Translations under genes and position numbers: made by a program
Assembly (NCBI GenBank): GCA_015680685.1
Contig: MNCI01018365.1
Span: 189,000 to 252,999 of the forward strand
DNA from: Gnetum montanum
Taxonomy: Eukaryota; Streptophyta; Gnetopsida; Gnetales; Gnetaceae
Length of the DNA stretch: 64,000 bases
Reading direction: 5' to 3'
In this document: positions 25,700 to 37,420 of the stretch, piece after piece
Layout of the letters: every line of letters starts with the position of its first letter
How positions within the stretch are numbered: the stretch's first letter is position 1
Notes under the pieces: generated by a model
Database searches by the model: none
The model's input: only the letters and a program-made list of their open reading frames with translations
What the model was told of the DNA's origin: nothing

Positions 25700-27060
25700 T
25701 AGAAAAGATGAAGAGGAATCTTTATCTGATTAATTCTTAGATGAACTCCTCTTTGTCAAATCCATTAAAGTTCAAAGATCTAACAATTCCAATTAGTATA
25801 ATGAAATCTGATTCTATCTTCTAACTCAGAAGACTCCACAAGAATATAACAATAAGAAGAAACAAAATTTTCTTCACCAAATCAAATGTTACATGTAAAT
25901 CCAAGGTAATCTTTCCAAAATTTATGGCAATGGCTTCATACGATGATGTGTTCCTAATGTTGATCAACTATAGATCCTCCAAGATGTTCATGAAGGTCCT
26001 TGTGGGGGCCATTATGTAGGAAGGAGGATGGCTATGAAGATCCTCATGGCAAGGTACTTTTGGCCAACGATCTTCAAGGACACTCATCATTTTTCTTGTT
26101 TGTGCAAATGCTTCCAAAGAGATGGAGGAATGATAGCCTGCATAGAAGGATCTCAGCAATAGATCCAACTACTAGAGCCCTTTAATATTTGGAGCATTAA
26201 CTTTATGGAATCCATCACTCCCATATCAAATGAAAAGGCTTACATTATCATCACTATTCACTATTTTATGAATTGGGCTAGAGCTATAGCCATCATTGAC
26301 TTTTCATTTTTGCAACTAGTTTTTCCAACAAAATATGGTAAATAGGTTTGGTATGCCAAGGACACTTATTTCAAACAATGGAACTCACTTTACTATGTCT
26401 ACTTTTCAAAAGCTAATGCAACATTTGAGGATAAAACATAAACTAAAAACCCTTGTATTACCCCCAAGCTAATGGACAAGTAGCGGTTACTAATAGGGAG
26501 ATTAACAAGATCCTAACATAAACCATTAGTTGATATAGGAAGGACTAGAGTACAAAACTCAACGATTCTCTTTTGGCTTATTGATCAAACTAGAAACTTC
26601 CTATAGGTTACTCTTCTTATGAGTTCATGTATGGTAAACTACAAATACTTCCAATCCAAGCTAAGCTCTATACACTCTCAACCACTTGTGAGCTTGACCT
26701 TGATCTCATTCCAGCACAAAAAAATGCCTAATAACACTAAATGTATTAGATGATAATCAACAAATAGTCTTAACAATGAATGAAGTGCATAACACACACT
26801 CTAAACAATGTCATGATGCACAAATATGAAGAGTTAAGTTCCAACCTAGTGATAAGATCATTTATTGGAATTCCATGCACATACAACAACATAATAAGTT
26901 TCAAATACTATGGGAAGGACCTTACATCATTCATGCAACTTTTCCTTTTGATGTCATGATCAGTTATGATCCATTGTGCCCAGAGAAATGTCTATTAATC
27001 AACATCTAAGAAGTTAAGTCATTCCTAGAACCTAGAATAACCAAGGACACTAACACCTCA
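25700..27060 (+). pseudogene. Integrase of F1-2
   Basis: The core blocks match F1-1: a zinc-binding region (26,000-26,130), an INFMESI block (about 26,195), ISNNGTHF (about 26,370, where the catalytic Asp of the family is Asn) and QANGQVAVTNREINKI (about 26,465). The C-terminal LWEGPYIIHATF is at about 26,910. It is inactive by stops and lost residues. Confidence 0.72.
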
Positions 27061-27830
27061 GAGTAAGAGCAAACAGACTCCATTTTTGAATCTCCTCCTC
27101 TCAACTCAGTTATGGAGGAGATTGTCATCCATACTAGTACCTTGTGAGGGCTAATCTAGTTTTTACATCTTTTTTTTCTACACCATTCTTCATATATTTT
27201 TCATTTTCCTAAATATTTTATCGATTATTTTATTTTATTTTATTTTATTTTTGTTTCTTTTCTATCCTTCTTCTCTTTGTTAATTATGTCTTGTTTTATT
27301 TATAGGAAATTTTTGATATTTCCATTTCTATTGTTAATACTGGGAGCTAATTAATGTTACAATTGACTTACTAAATGGCCAAATTTTCATCTCTGGATTA
27401 TATCCTCTATTAACAAATTATCAATTTTTTAATGGTACCAACTAGTGGGTCAACGATGTCCATACATTCCATTTATTCTATGAAAGCTTGTCATCATGGA
27501 AGCATGAGGTCTTTTCACATTGTAACTGAAAGTAACCAATGATCTTGCTACTTAACAAACTCAAAATTAACCAAGAGGAAATGGAAAAGGGTGTAACCTC
27601 AAGGAAACTTGTCATATTCTCTTCCAAAATTCTTTCTTAAGTTTTATGATTTTTCTCTATTAGTATATCACCACTTCTATTATTGACTAATAAATAGAAA
27701 GAATTTTTTTCCATGGTATGGTTCTCATGAAAAAAACAAATGAAAATTCAAAACTCATCCCTTAAACATAATAATGGGCTCCAAGCGCTAGTTCTGAGGT
27801 TGGGAAGACATGTTACCTGTACTGACTAAA
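27061..27830 (+). other. 3' non-coding remnant of F1-2
   Basis: T-rich sequence like the F1-1 region after integrase, with a short (TTTTA)n run at about 27,226-27,252. Similarity to F1-1 ends near the GGGCTCCAAGCGCTAG word (about 27,775) or just after. Confidence 0.55.
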
Positions 27831-29270
27831 AAATTCAAGGCTAAAAAATTGAAGATCTCAATGCAAAATAGATTTAACCTTATAATCCATGGGCCTCAAC
27901 AGGATTTATGGCAACTTAGGTGGTTTTTTTTATCACTTAAGAATTTGAAAAATTTGTTACTGAATAAAACTACAGGTTGAAACAGGTGTAAGAAAAATAG
28001 GTAAAAGATTAACCCAATGTTGGATTTGAGAGAACCAAGAAAAAATAGCAGACAATATGGTCAAAATGAGATTTTAAACTTTATATTAAAATGTTTTAAA
28101 ATACTATAAACAAATGGGTTTAGAAAATACAAATCAATGGGTTTTCAAAAGCTAAAGAATAAAAATAGGTTAGTGATCTCTCTAAGACTATTGTTTAAGA
28201 TCTAGCATATGTAGGAATGATGTGTTCTTTAACTAAATATGCACTTTTCCTCCTTAATTGATCTACTCCAAAATAAATACTATGGCAAGTTCTCTCTACT
28301 CTTAGTGATCAGCAGTGGTAAAGACTACAAAAGTCTTTCTTCCATCTTGCCATAAATAGGTCTCAAATGATGTCTGATGTGCCAAAAGGTCCCAAAAATG
28401 ATGTAAAATCTTAATTAAATAGCCACTAATTTTCTATTCTTATGTTAGTTATGCTTCCACACATTTTCTTGGCAATTACATAGCATTGTAAACCATTTTA
28501 TATCCAAAACTATAGTGTATTTGCCACCAACATTTTTGACTTTTTATGCCACATTTGGCAACATTTTTACTTTTTAGCTTAACTATGCTAACATAATGCA
28601 ATTTATCACTTATTTGACATGGACCATGAATTTCATTTTACATGTTAAAAATGATCTAGAATTTTGCTAAAACATGGCCACAGTATAGTAGTTTTGAATG
28701 GAAATCAAGGCATTTATGTCTACTTTTGAATCCAATCAAATTACATAGCAAAAACTTAGTTACCAAGATTTCTTATTCATGATATAAATTTTTCTTAAGT
28801 TGTTTCAGTAAACCCTCTTTGTTGATGTTTTAAGGATTGAATCGAAAGACATCAACAAAGAATGTGAAACACCATCGTAGATTCATCACCAATGCTTCCC
28901 TCTCCACATTTGATTTTGTAACTATCAAATCATGCCAAGGAGTGCTCACAATGGAGAAATAAGGTTGAAATAGAATCACAATAATTTGGGATGAGATAAT
29001 GTCTACATTGATTATTTAGAGAATTGTCAAATGGACTAACAAAAAATTCCAAATGTATTGAAATCATGGTTATGGAATAGTAATATATACATTGGCTGAT
29101 GAGGTCTTCATGTTCATGCTTGAACTACTCATTACTTGGTGATTTCTAGAGGAATCAAAACTTTGTTTTTGAGCTTCTTTGGCCCCTTGGCTCATCTTTT
29201 TTTAGAGCCATTTGTTACTTTTTAGGTTACATTGGCCTTTTGACTTTCTTGGAATTTTCTTCCTCCACCA
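27831..29270. other. Unassigned AT-rich DNA
   Basis: About 1.4 kb with no recognised reading frame or element end. It separates F1-2 from the C-rich tract and element A. Confidence 0.5.
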
Positions 29271-29337
29271 TCCTCTTCCCCCCACACCCCCCATCCCCTC
29301 CTCCACCCCACCACTTCCCCCCTCCCCCACACCACCT
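29271..29337. repeat. C-rich (G-quadruplex-capable) tract
   Basis: A stretch almost entirely of C, with A and T interruptions. The minus strand has at least six runs of four to six G within about 65 bases. An unresolved base follows at 29,338, suggesting sequencing trouble. Confidence 0.8.
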
Positions 29338-29374
29338 NATGGCCATGATGCATGAATGTCAAACATAGGTTTTC

Positions 29375-29575
29375 ATTGTTAGTAAGGTAAGGAGTGTTAA
29401 AGTTTGGTTACATGGTTATGGCTTAGAAGGGGTAATAGCTAAGGCTAACACTACTGGCAAAGTTACATAAGTTAATCAAATATCATGTGTTGAGATCACA
29501 CAGTAACTCACCATTATGATGAGTCACACCTCTATGATGACTCCAAGCTCATCCTGCAAACATAACTCAATTAGT
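29375..29575 (-). repeat. Direct repeat X' (about 200 bp), LTR-like
   Basis: It matches 35,092-35,290 in the same orientation, including ATCATGTGTTGAGATCACA and the GATGAGTCACACCTCTATGA word. The partner contains an extra copy of a word of about 20 bp (GATAAGCTAATCAAATATCA). X' abuts the RNase H end of element A with no integrase between. It may be the start of a truncated 3' LTR. Confidence 0.7.
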
Positions 29576-31080
29576 ATATTACCCTACTAAGAATTTAATT
29601 GTTGAATGATCAATATATACTCTAGTCTTATATCCTATTAAATAATGTCTAAATTTATCTAAAGCATATACAATAGCTAATAATTCTTTTTCTATAGTTG
29701 TATAATTTACTTGGGCTTGGTCTAAACTTTTGGACACATAATAAATCACTCATGGTTTATGATCAATTTATTGTCCTAAAAATCCCCCTACTACTATGTT
29801 AGTAGCATCACACATTAGATCAAATGGATAATCCCAATTAGGTGCATTTAATATAGGGGTTATGGTTACTCGTTTTTTTCAATTCCAAGAACGCTTCTTG
29901 ACAGTTATAAGTCCAAACAAATGAAACATCTTTTTCTAAGAGCATGTATAGTGGTTTAGCAATTTTTGAAAAGTCTTTAATAAACCTTCAATAATACCCA
30001 GCATGTCCTAGAAAATATGGAAGAGTCTTTAAATTAGTTAGAGTTGGAAGTGTAGATATGTCTCTTATTTTCTCATCATTCATCCTTATCCCATCTTTAG
30101 AAATAACATGTCATAACACTATGCCACATGTAACCATCAAGTGACTCTTTTCCCAGCTTAATTTTAAATTTTTATCAATACATCTATCTAAGACATGTTT
30201 GAGATATTGTAAAGTTTCTTCATAAGTATTCCCATCGATTGAAAAATCATCCATAAAAACTTCAACATAATCTTCTAACATATCAAAAAATATTGAGATT
30301 ATGGCTCTTTGAAGAGTAGTTGGTGCATTACAAAGGCCAAAAGGCATATGTTAATAAGCAAAAGTTTAGTAAGAACATGTAAAGGTTGTTTTATGTTGGT
30401 CTTCAAGGGAAATGGCTACTTGATTGTAACCACTAAATCCATCCAAAAAGCAATAATATTCATGTCCTTTTATTTCCAAAATTTGATCTATGTATGGTAA
30501 TGGAAAATGGTATTTCTTTGTATTTTGGTTTAACCTTCTATAATCTACACAAACTCTCCATTTCCACCCTTTTTTGGTACTATAGTAATGGGGCTTACCC
30601 CTTTACTATCAACTATTGGATAAATTATTCCTTCTTTATAAAGTTTTGAAATTTCATCCTTAAAAATGTGTTTTAAGGTTGGATTAATTCTTCTTGGGGG
30701 AATGCTTACTATTTTTTACATTGTCCTCTAGATAGATATGGTGTTGGAAAATTTTGGGTGAGATTCCTTGATGAAGGTCCTCATAACTTCATGCAAATGC
30801 CTTAGATTTTCTACGTAGAACTTCTAATAATTTTATTTCTTTCTCATTAGTAAGTTGGGAATTTATTATTAATGGTTTATTATGATCTAGAAAAACATAC
30901 TTAAGTGTACTAGGTAGTTCTCTAAGATACAAGGAATATTTATTTATTAGTTGAAATATCTTTCCAATATTCCCTGAACCCAAATTCAAAATCTAGTCAA
31001 GGAGATCTTGTTGTTCTTTAGCTAAGGGATCTAAAGGTCCTTCCTCAAAATTATTCAACATTAAGGTTTCCCTATCTTGT
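29576..31080 (-). pseudogene. Reverse transcriptase and partial RNase H of element A
   Basis: The blocks on the minus strand are: KAFAWSYEDL (about 30,800), KEGIIYPIVDSKGVSPITIV (about 30,620), WRVCVDYRRLN (about 30,555), FLDGFSGYNQ (about 30,440), MPFGLCNAPTTLQR (30,347), EVFMDDFS with intact DD (about 30,260) and FLGHAGYY (about 30,000). RNase H is present but stops at the X' junction. There are fewer stops than in the F1 copies, so it may be somewhat younger. Confidence 0.82.
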
Positions 31081-31169
31081 GCAATTGCTAAAGTAGATAA
31101 AGTGTAGAGCATTCTTTCTTCCTTAAGGTCTACATTTAAATGATCTTCTTTTACCTTATCATATATATT

Positions 31170-31640
31170 TAGTGTAAAAGTAGTATTGGCAAAGAAAAGT
31201 TGAAGTTGTCTAGATCTACAATTAATTATTGCATCAGCTATTGCTAACCAAGGTCTACCTAATATAATAGGGAAAAATCGTGATCTTTTACTTCCAAAAT
31301 AACAAAGTCAATTGGGTATTTTCCTTTTTATACCTCAATTATCAAGTCCTCTACTATTCCTATGGGTTTTACATTTGAACCATCAGCCAATGATATTGTC
31401 ATGCTTACTCCTTTGATATCTTGTATATCAATTCATCTAGCCATTTCAAGAGGCATGATATTAATGTTGGCTCCTAAATCCAATGGGGCATTTTTAATTA
31501 CTTGGCCATTTATTTTTATTAGGATGGTAGGGACTCTAGGATCTTGGTATTTTGGAATCTCATGATTTTGTATAAGTTGAAAAATATTGTTAACCAAATA
31601 ACCTATTTAATAATTTTTCCTTTCTTCTCCTAGTGCATAA
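31170..31640 (-). pseudogene. Aspartic protease of element A
   Basis: On the minus strand: RVPTILIKINGQVIKNAPLDLGANINIMP, cited here by its ends. The DLGA active site is at about 31,480. ISLADGSNVKPIGIVEDLIIEV follows, then the DFVILEV region at about 31,300. This is the typical Athila retropepsin order. Confidence 0.75.
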
Positions 31641-32109
31641 TTCTCTTAAGTATTTGACATAAAGAGGTGTGTCTTTTACTACTTGTTCTAAAGGGATGTG
31701 CAAATACAATTCACTAAAAATTTTTCCAAGATGGGCTTTAGTTGTAAAATTCTCTTGTAATTGTTTATGGAAAGGAGGTAAAATTGGCTGCCTAGAGAGT
31801 AATGGTTGTTCTTTTTCCCTAGTTGGTTGATCTTCCTCATTTACTATTTATGGCTGAATTTTTTCTTGCATCCTTGCCTCTTGAAATCTCACCTTCTTTT
31901 GGGGTTTGGATTCAATTATTTTTCCACTCCTTGTAGTGATGGAATGTAATTGCTCTTTACCCTTTCTTTGAGATGTAGGATTTGGTTCAAGTTGGAATGG
32001 TAATTCATTTTTTGTTAAGTCTTGAAATTTTCTTCTAGTCTCCCTCATGAATTCTCTACTTTTTTCTATGAAGGAAGTAAGGCTTTGGGTCAGTTTATTC
32101 AAGCGTCCA

Positions 32110-33700
32110 TTAGTTGGATTCTTAAATGACCTAAAGTTATTTTGAAGATGTTGTTGAGGATATTGTTGTTGGTAAAATGATCATTGAGGAAAGTTCATTG
32201 TTGGTTGACTCTTAAATTATTGAAAAGCCTTTACTAACTCTTGCATTTTCACCTAACAATAGAATAAGGCTGGGCAAGTTGTTTGGTCATGTTGGGAACT
32301 ACCACAAATGTTGCACATTTCTCCTTTAATTTCATGAGCTTGTTTTTTAATTAATCATGTCAAATCATCCAATTTTATGTAACTGTTCTATTTCTTAAGT
32401 CATTCCTTGCATAATATTAGGTTTTGGCCAACATTTACTTTGATCTTCCAATGTCACATTTAAAATATTTCCTCCACATGCAAAGTCAATAATTTTCCTA
32501 CAATAAGGTAATAAGCCTTCTACAAATATTTGAATTAATTGATAGGCTGGGAATCCATGGTTTGGATTTTTTAAGCATAATCCTTTAAATCTATCAAAGG
32601 TACTCTCATAGTCTTTATCCTCATGTTGCATAAAACTCATTAATTGCTTCCTTAATGAATACAACCTATCATTAGAAAGAAATCTTTGTAGAAAAGCATT
32701 CTTAAATTCATCCCATGAACTAATTTGTGTTCTAAGGGTTTGTAGCCAAAAATTAGCTTTGTCCTTTAAGGTTGATTTAAAGGCAATCATCATAGTTCTA
32801 TCCCCACTCTAAGGTGCTAACACGACTAATGTTGTTTCAAATTCTCTTATGTGGATAATCGGATCCTCATCATTTATTCCTTTAAAGATAGGTAATAAAT
32901 GAATATTTTTAACCTCTACATCTCTTCCTTATGTAAAAACTAATGGTCCTTGAGGTATAATGGATAACTCCCCAAGGGTTTGTCCTGGGTAGGGCTAATC
33001 AATTGAAATATTGGAACTCAAACTACCAAAGAAGAGAGGAATTGAACCTAAGGAAAATGGGGGAGGTGTATGATATGAAGATGATCCCATCGTGTAAGTA
33101 GAGGTTACTATTGGGGTTATTATAGGATTTGGTATATAAATAGAGACTGGTGGTGGAGTTTATAGATTCAAAGTACTCACTGGTTGGGTAATACTCCAAT
33201 TGTAATCACATAAGTTGATATTGGGGTAGTACTTAGATTTTGAGACCCTGCCCTCATAGTTGAACTCATGGTTGTAGTTGGAATATTAAATAGAGGATTA
33301 ATAGATATGGAAAAATTATGTTGTGTTTTTTCTTTGGGATTTTTTGTTGTCAAAGGGGAAGAAAAATCATATCTTGATTGTATTAATTCCTCTTGGTCTT
33401 GTTTTTGAGTGAATTTTATACATGTATAAAGGCTAAGAGTGCTAGTATAAAGTTGAATTAGTGTTCGTTTCTTTGCTTGCTTTGTTGGTTTTATTTAACA
33501 AGAACATTCTTTGTTGGCACATTCATGGGCTATCATTCCTAAGAATTTATAAATTGATTTAATAAATCTCACTATCATGGCTTTAATTGCAACATTTTTA
33601 ACAGTTTCAGTTGGTTGTATGATAAGAGGAGCTAATTCTTGGGATTTTTCCTTATTTTTTGATTTTTTAATGTGAGAAAAACAAGTAAAAGAAACCATTT
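32110..33700 (-). pseudogene. gag of element A
   Basis: An open stretch (32,793-32,395) reads FKSTLKDKANFWLQTLR, SSWDEFKNAFLQRF, LRKQLMSFMQHEDKDYES and IIDFACGGNILNVTLED, the capsid core of Athila-type gag. A zinc knuckle CNICGSSQHDQTTC lies near 32,320-32,280. The probable N-terminal piece is 33,698-33,495. Stops separate the parts. Confidence 0.75.
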
Positions 33701-33818
33701 CTCAAATTACTTAAATAAAAGAAACATAAAGTAAAATAAAATAAAATTCCTAGAATATGAAATTACAAAATGAAATTAAAACATATAGAACTCTTGATGA
33801 TGATTAACTCTACCGGCC

Positions 33819-33836
33819 TTCCCAACAACGGCACCA
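33819..33836 (-). other. Primer binding site of element A (tRNA-Asp type)
   Basis: The minus strand reads TGGTGCCGTTGTTGGGAA, nearly the canonical tRNA-Asp complementary site. It separates the LTR on the right from gag on the left. Confidence 0.82.
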
Positions 33837-34385
33837 AATTAACAAGCTGGGCAAAATTCAGTGCTAGATACCTTTAATCTTTATCTTCATTTCTTTCATT
33901 GTAGAAATTGTCACCTTGTTTATGATTGACCTGCAAGTTGTATCCTATGGAGGAACAATTTAAAGTCAAAAGAACACCAAGACATAAAAATAATGATAGA
34001 TCTAGATTCAATTAAGAACACCACACTTACAACTTTCACCCATAAGTAAAATCAACAATATTCACCTTAACTTCTAACATTAAGTTCAAAGATAAATATA
34101 ATAAATTAAAGAAAATTAAATTTAAATAAATTTATGAAAACTAAGGAAGACTACAAAGGAGACATCACCTAATTTATGACCTTGCTTTATTGTCTCACAG
34201 TGCAACAACTTCACAATCTTAAAACATTGTTGGCTATTAATTGCCACAAAGCATCAACACTTTTCCTCACAATTTTGTGCACAAAAAAAAATTCTAATCT
34301 AGTGTAGTTCTCTCAATAGTATCCTCTCTCTATTTCTTCATATCCTTTTTTCTATTCTCCCTCCCCTCTATTGCATCTAGCTAGG

Positions 34386-34397
34386 AAATTTATAAGG
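34386..34397 (-). promoter_or_regulatory. TATA box in LTR of element A
   Basis: The minus strand reads CCTTATAAATTT about 550 bp upstream of the primer site, a plausible core promoter of the LTR. Confidence 0.5.
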
Positions 34398-35091
34398 ACC
34401 GGTCTAGCACATGAGGAGCCACCACACACGTGCATAATGGCCATGGCAATTACTACCTATGCATAACGTCCACCATCACCACCCACACAGGTAATGTTCA
34501 TTGTAACATCCACTACCACCACTAACATATATAACATTCACTATAACATCAACCGATCACATGCCAAAGAAATGCACAGCTCCCACCACCCACGCGTAGG
34601 TAGCGGCTGTAGGAACGTGCAACCATAAAAATGGCTAGGAACCATGCCTCATTACCCATGTAACATACACTATAGAAAAATAACAATATCCATCAAGGTA
34701 ACATGTAGGAATCAACGGTAGTTGCATAGTCAAAGAACATGGTTGATGGAGTACCCACATTGTAGTGCCAACATCCAAGTTGCAGCTCCATTACTACCAT
34801 AAATCCTCAACATGAATTCTTGTTACTACTGCAAAAACAAAACTAAAAACTAGAAAACATAACACTAGTATAGATCAAGGAATTGGATTCTTCAACTGCC
34901 ACCACATGGCTACCCAGCAACAAAAACCTATGCCTCTGGTTTGAGTCTTTAGTACATAAAAACTAATAAACTAATACTCATCACTAAAATAAATTAAAAT
35001 AACTAAAGTAAACATTAATTAAACACTAATGAAATAAATAACAATATGTAATTAAGATTAAAAAACTACCAATTCTGGGGTTTAACAATAA

Positions 35092-35290
35092 GGTAAGAAG
35101 GGTTAAAGTTTCAGATAAGCTAATCAAATATCATGGTTATGGCTCAAAAGGGGTAATAGGTGAGGCCAATACTATTGGCAAGATTAGATAAGCTAATCAA
35201 ATATCATGTGTTGAGATCACATGATAACTCATCGTTATGATGAGTCACACCTCTATGATGACTCTAGGCTCATCTTACAAACACAACTCG
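35092..35290 (-). repeat. Direct repeat X (partner of 29,375-29,575)
   Basis: Same orientation as X', with one extra internal copy of a word of about 20 bp. It lies at the distal end of the element A LTR, next to the 3' end of element B. Confidence 0.7.
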
Positions 35291-35569
35291 AAGAGGATAA
35301 GAACATAAGTCAAAGAATACATGTGATTACAAAAGGTTATATGAAGTTACATAAGATAACATGCAAATATGGGCCATAATGAGATACAATTAGTAGAACA
35401 TGAGAGCTTTGTATTTTTCTTTCCAAATTTATACAAAGTTCGTAGTTATTTTGGAAAAAAAGAAATCATGCATGCTTTCTTGCTAAGACTACTAGGATCA
35501 TCAACATCACTCATCTATTCAACTCTATAAACAAAGGAAAAAAAAAGACCACAAACAAATAGGTTAATG

Positions 35570-36880
35570 TTAGACATAATAAGGTTTGAGATAGGAATGA
35601 TTAACTAGCTTGGTCAATTCATTTTCATCTATGTTTGTCAATTTGAATGCTCCATGGCCATAGGCTTTGGTAACCAAGAAAGGTCTTTTCTAGTTGCCTA
35701 AGAATTTGTTCAAATGTTCATGAACACCTTTAAGGATAATGTATTCTTCTTTTACTTTTCTTTAGTTTGGATTATGATGATAATACTATTTTTACTTCTC
35801 TTGATACCATTCACTGTGAGCAAGTATCTATATTTGTTACTCTTCTACTGAAGCCAAGTCAATGATATGCATCTCATTATTCTACTTATCATTAATGTAG
35901 TTAGATAGAGCTATCCTCAAGGATGGAACCTACAACTCAAGAGGAAAAATAGCTTTAGATCCATAAACCAAGCTATGTGATGTGGCACTAGTTGTAGTTT
36001 GAAATATTATCCTATAGGCCTAAAGTACATACAAGAGTTGTTCATGTCTTCTATGTTTTTCATTGCTTAGCATTTTCTTTAGAAGGTTAATGATGATCTA
36101 GTTACTAGCTTCAGCTTGATCATTTGCTTATGGGTAGTAAGGCAATGAAAAAGAGTGCTTAATGTGTAGATGTTGATAAAAGGCTTGCATTTCTTGGCTA
36201 TGAAACTATGGTCTATTATCTATGGTAATGGTTAGGGGTAGGACAAAATAGGATAATATGTTATCTAGGATGAATTTACAAACTTGTGTTATTTCTTTTT
36301 CCTCAAAGGATTAGCTTCAATCCACTTTGTAAAATATTCAATTGTAATGATGATGGAGCTATGTCCTCTAGATAATGTAATAGTTTTTAGTCCAATTATA
36401 TCAATTCTTCATCATTGAAATGACCATGTAATCTACATAATATGCAACTCGGTTGGTGGTACATGCATGAAGTTGTTGTGTCATTGAGAAGTATCGTAGG
36501 TTTTTACCTTCTATAGATAGTTGCTTTCCATATAGGGCCAATAGCATCCTAGGCATCTAATCTTAGCATTTGTTGCTCTAGGTCCTATATGTCCCTCACA
36601 AATGCCATTATGTACTTGTTCTAGCACTAGGCTTCTGCTTTACTCAAGCATACTAACAATACACCATCATACGATCTTTGACATAACGTATTATCAACTA
36701 CAATGACATTTTTTTTTATTGTTTACATATGCTGTCCTTTTGAGAAGCAGTTAAATTTTGTGGAAGTTCACCATATATGAGATAAAACTTGATGTCATCA
36801 TACCATTTATGTTGAGAAATGTTATTTATGGCTACTATGGAATGACTTTCAATGTTTTACATTATGGAATTAGCATAGTT
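35570..36880 (-). pseudogene. Integrase of element B
   Basis: On the minus strand the core shows IDIIGLKT (about 36,395), IITIEYFTKWIEANPL (about 36,330) and a TITIDN block (about 36,220). The C-terminal part reads KAYGHGAFKLTNIDE and VNHSYLKPYY (35,680-35,585), the usual end of a Tat integrase. Stops and shifts are frequent. Confidence 0.7.
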
Positions 36881-37420
36881 TTTCGTCATGGTAGGTAACT
36901 TGCTAAACACATTAGGAATAACACTTAGGACTAAGGTAGCAATGGCATCAACTAGTGTGTTCTCGGCTCACAAAATATGTTGTATGTTAATATTTATAAA
37001 TTGGTGCAAGAGTATTTTTGCTAAGTCACAATATGATTGCAAATGCTTGGTCTTGCAAGTGTACACTTCAATTACTTAGTTAACCACTAATTAAGAATCA
37101 CCTTTTAAGATTAAGTATGTGAATCCATGGTCATGATCTATCATCATCTCTTTGATTAGTCCTTCATACTTCACCACATTATTGGTACATGGGAACTCAA
37201 AACAATAGGAAAGATATTATATTTCACCAAAGGGGAGTGTGATAAAGATAGTGGCACTAGCTCCATGTGTAGTTGAAGATTCATCAAAGTGCATAATAGC
37301 CTCATACCCTTTAGGTACATCATTGATAATATTGACATGTTCATAAAAAAATTCAAGATCTATGGATATGTTATCTTTAATTGGGGAAGTGGTGTGTTAT
37401 GCAACTAAAGCTTTACCTTT
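36881..37420 (-). pseudogene. Archaeal-type second RNase H (aRNH) of element B
   Basis: The minus strand reads AIMHFDESSTTHGASATIF (about 37,300), FEFPCTNNVVKYEGLI (about 37,205), FTYLILKGDS (about 37,115) and VYTCKTKHLQSYCDLAKILLHQF (about 37,070-37,000), ending with an AENT..DAIATL block (about 36,965). These match, in order, the extra RNase H that Tat elements carry between their own RNase H and integrase. A stop follows the GDS block. Confidence 0.75.

Larger units (their letters stand above)
13576..27830 (+). mobile_element. Ty3/Gypsy element F1-2, interrupted and 3'-truncated
   Basis: This is a second copy of the F1 family on the plus strand. It has a 5' LTR, primer site and gag start, then the Copia insertion 14,675-20,895, then the rest of gag, protease, RT, RNase H, integrase and part of the 3' non-coding region. 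Each block has its match in F1-1 in the same order. Similarity fades at about 27,830, and no 3' LTR was found downstream, so the end was deleted or displaced. Confidence 0.8.
29576..35290 (-). mobile_element. Gypsy element A (Athila-like), integrase missing
   Basis: In minus-strand order: LTR (about 35,290-33,837), tRNA-Asp primer site (33,836-33,819), gag with zinc knuckle (33,700-32,110), protease with a DLGANINIMP active site (about 31,480), RT and RNase H (31,080-29,576), then the repeat X'. No integrase or polypurine tract is present, so the copy is internally deleted or recombined. The DLGA(S/N)IN protease and the gag with an FACGG-type block are Athila features. Confidence 0.75.
33837..35290 (-). 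repeat. 5' LTR of element A (right limit uncertain)
   Basis: It extends from the primer site to about the end of repeat X. A TATA box on the minus strand (CTTATAAATTT, about 34,385-34,397) and the distance to the primer site fit a U3-R-U5 layout of about 1.4 kb. Region 34,400-34,820 is relatively GC-rich with CACC words. No full partner LTR was found, so the upper boundary is inferred from X and X'. Confidence 0.5.
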
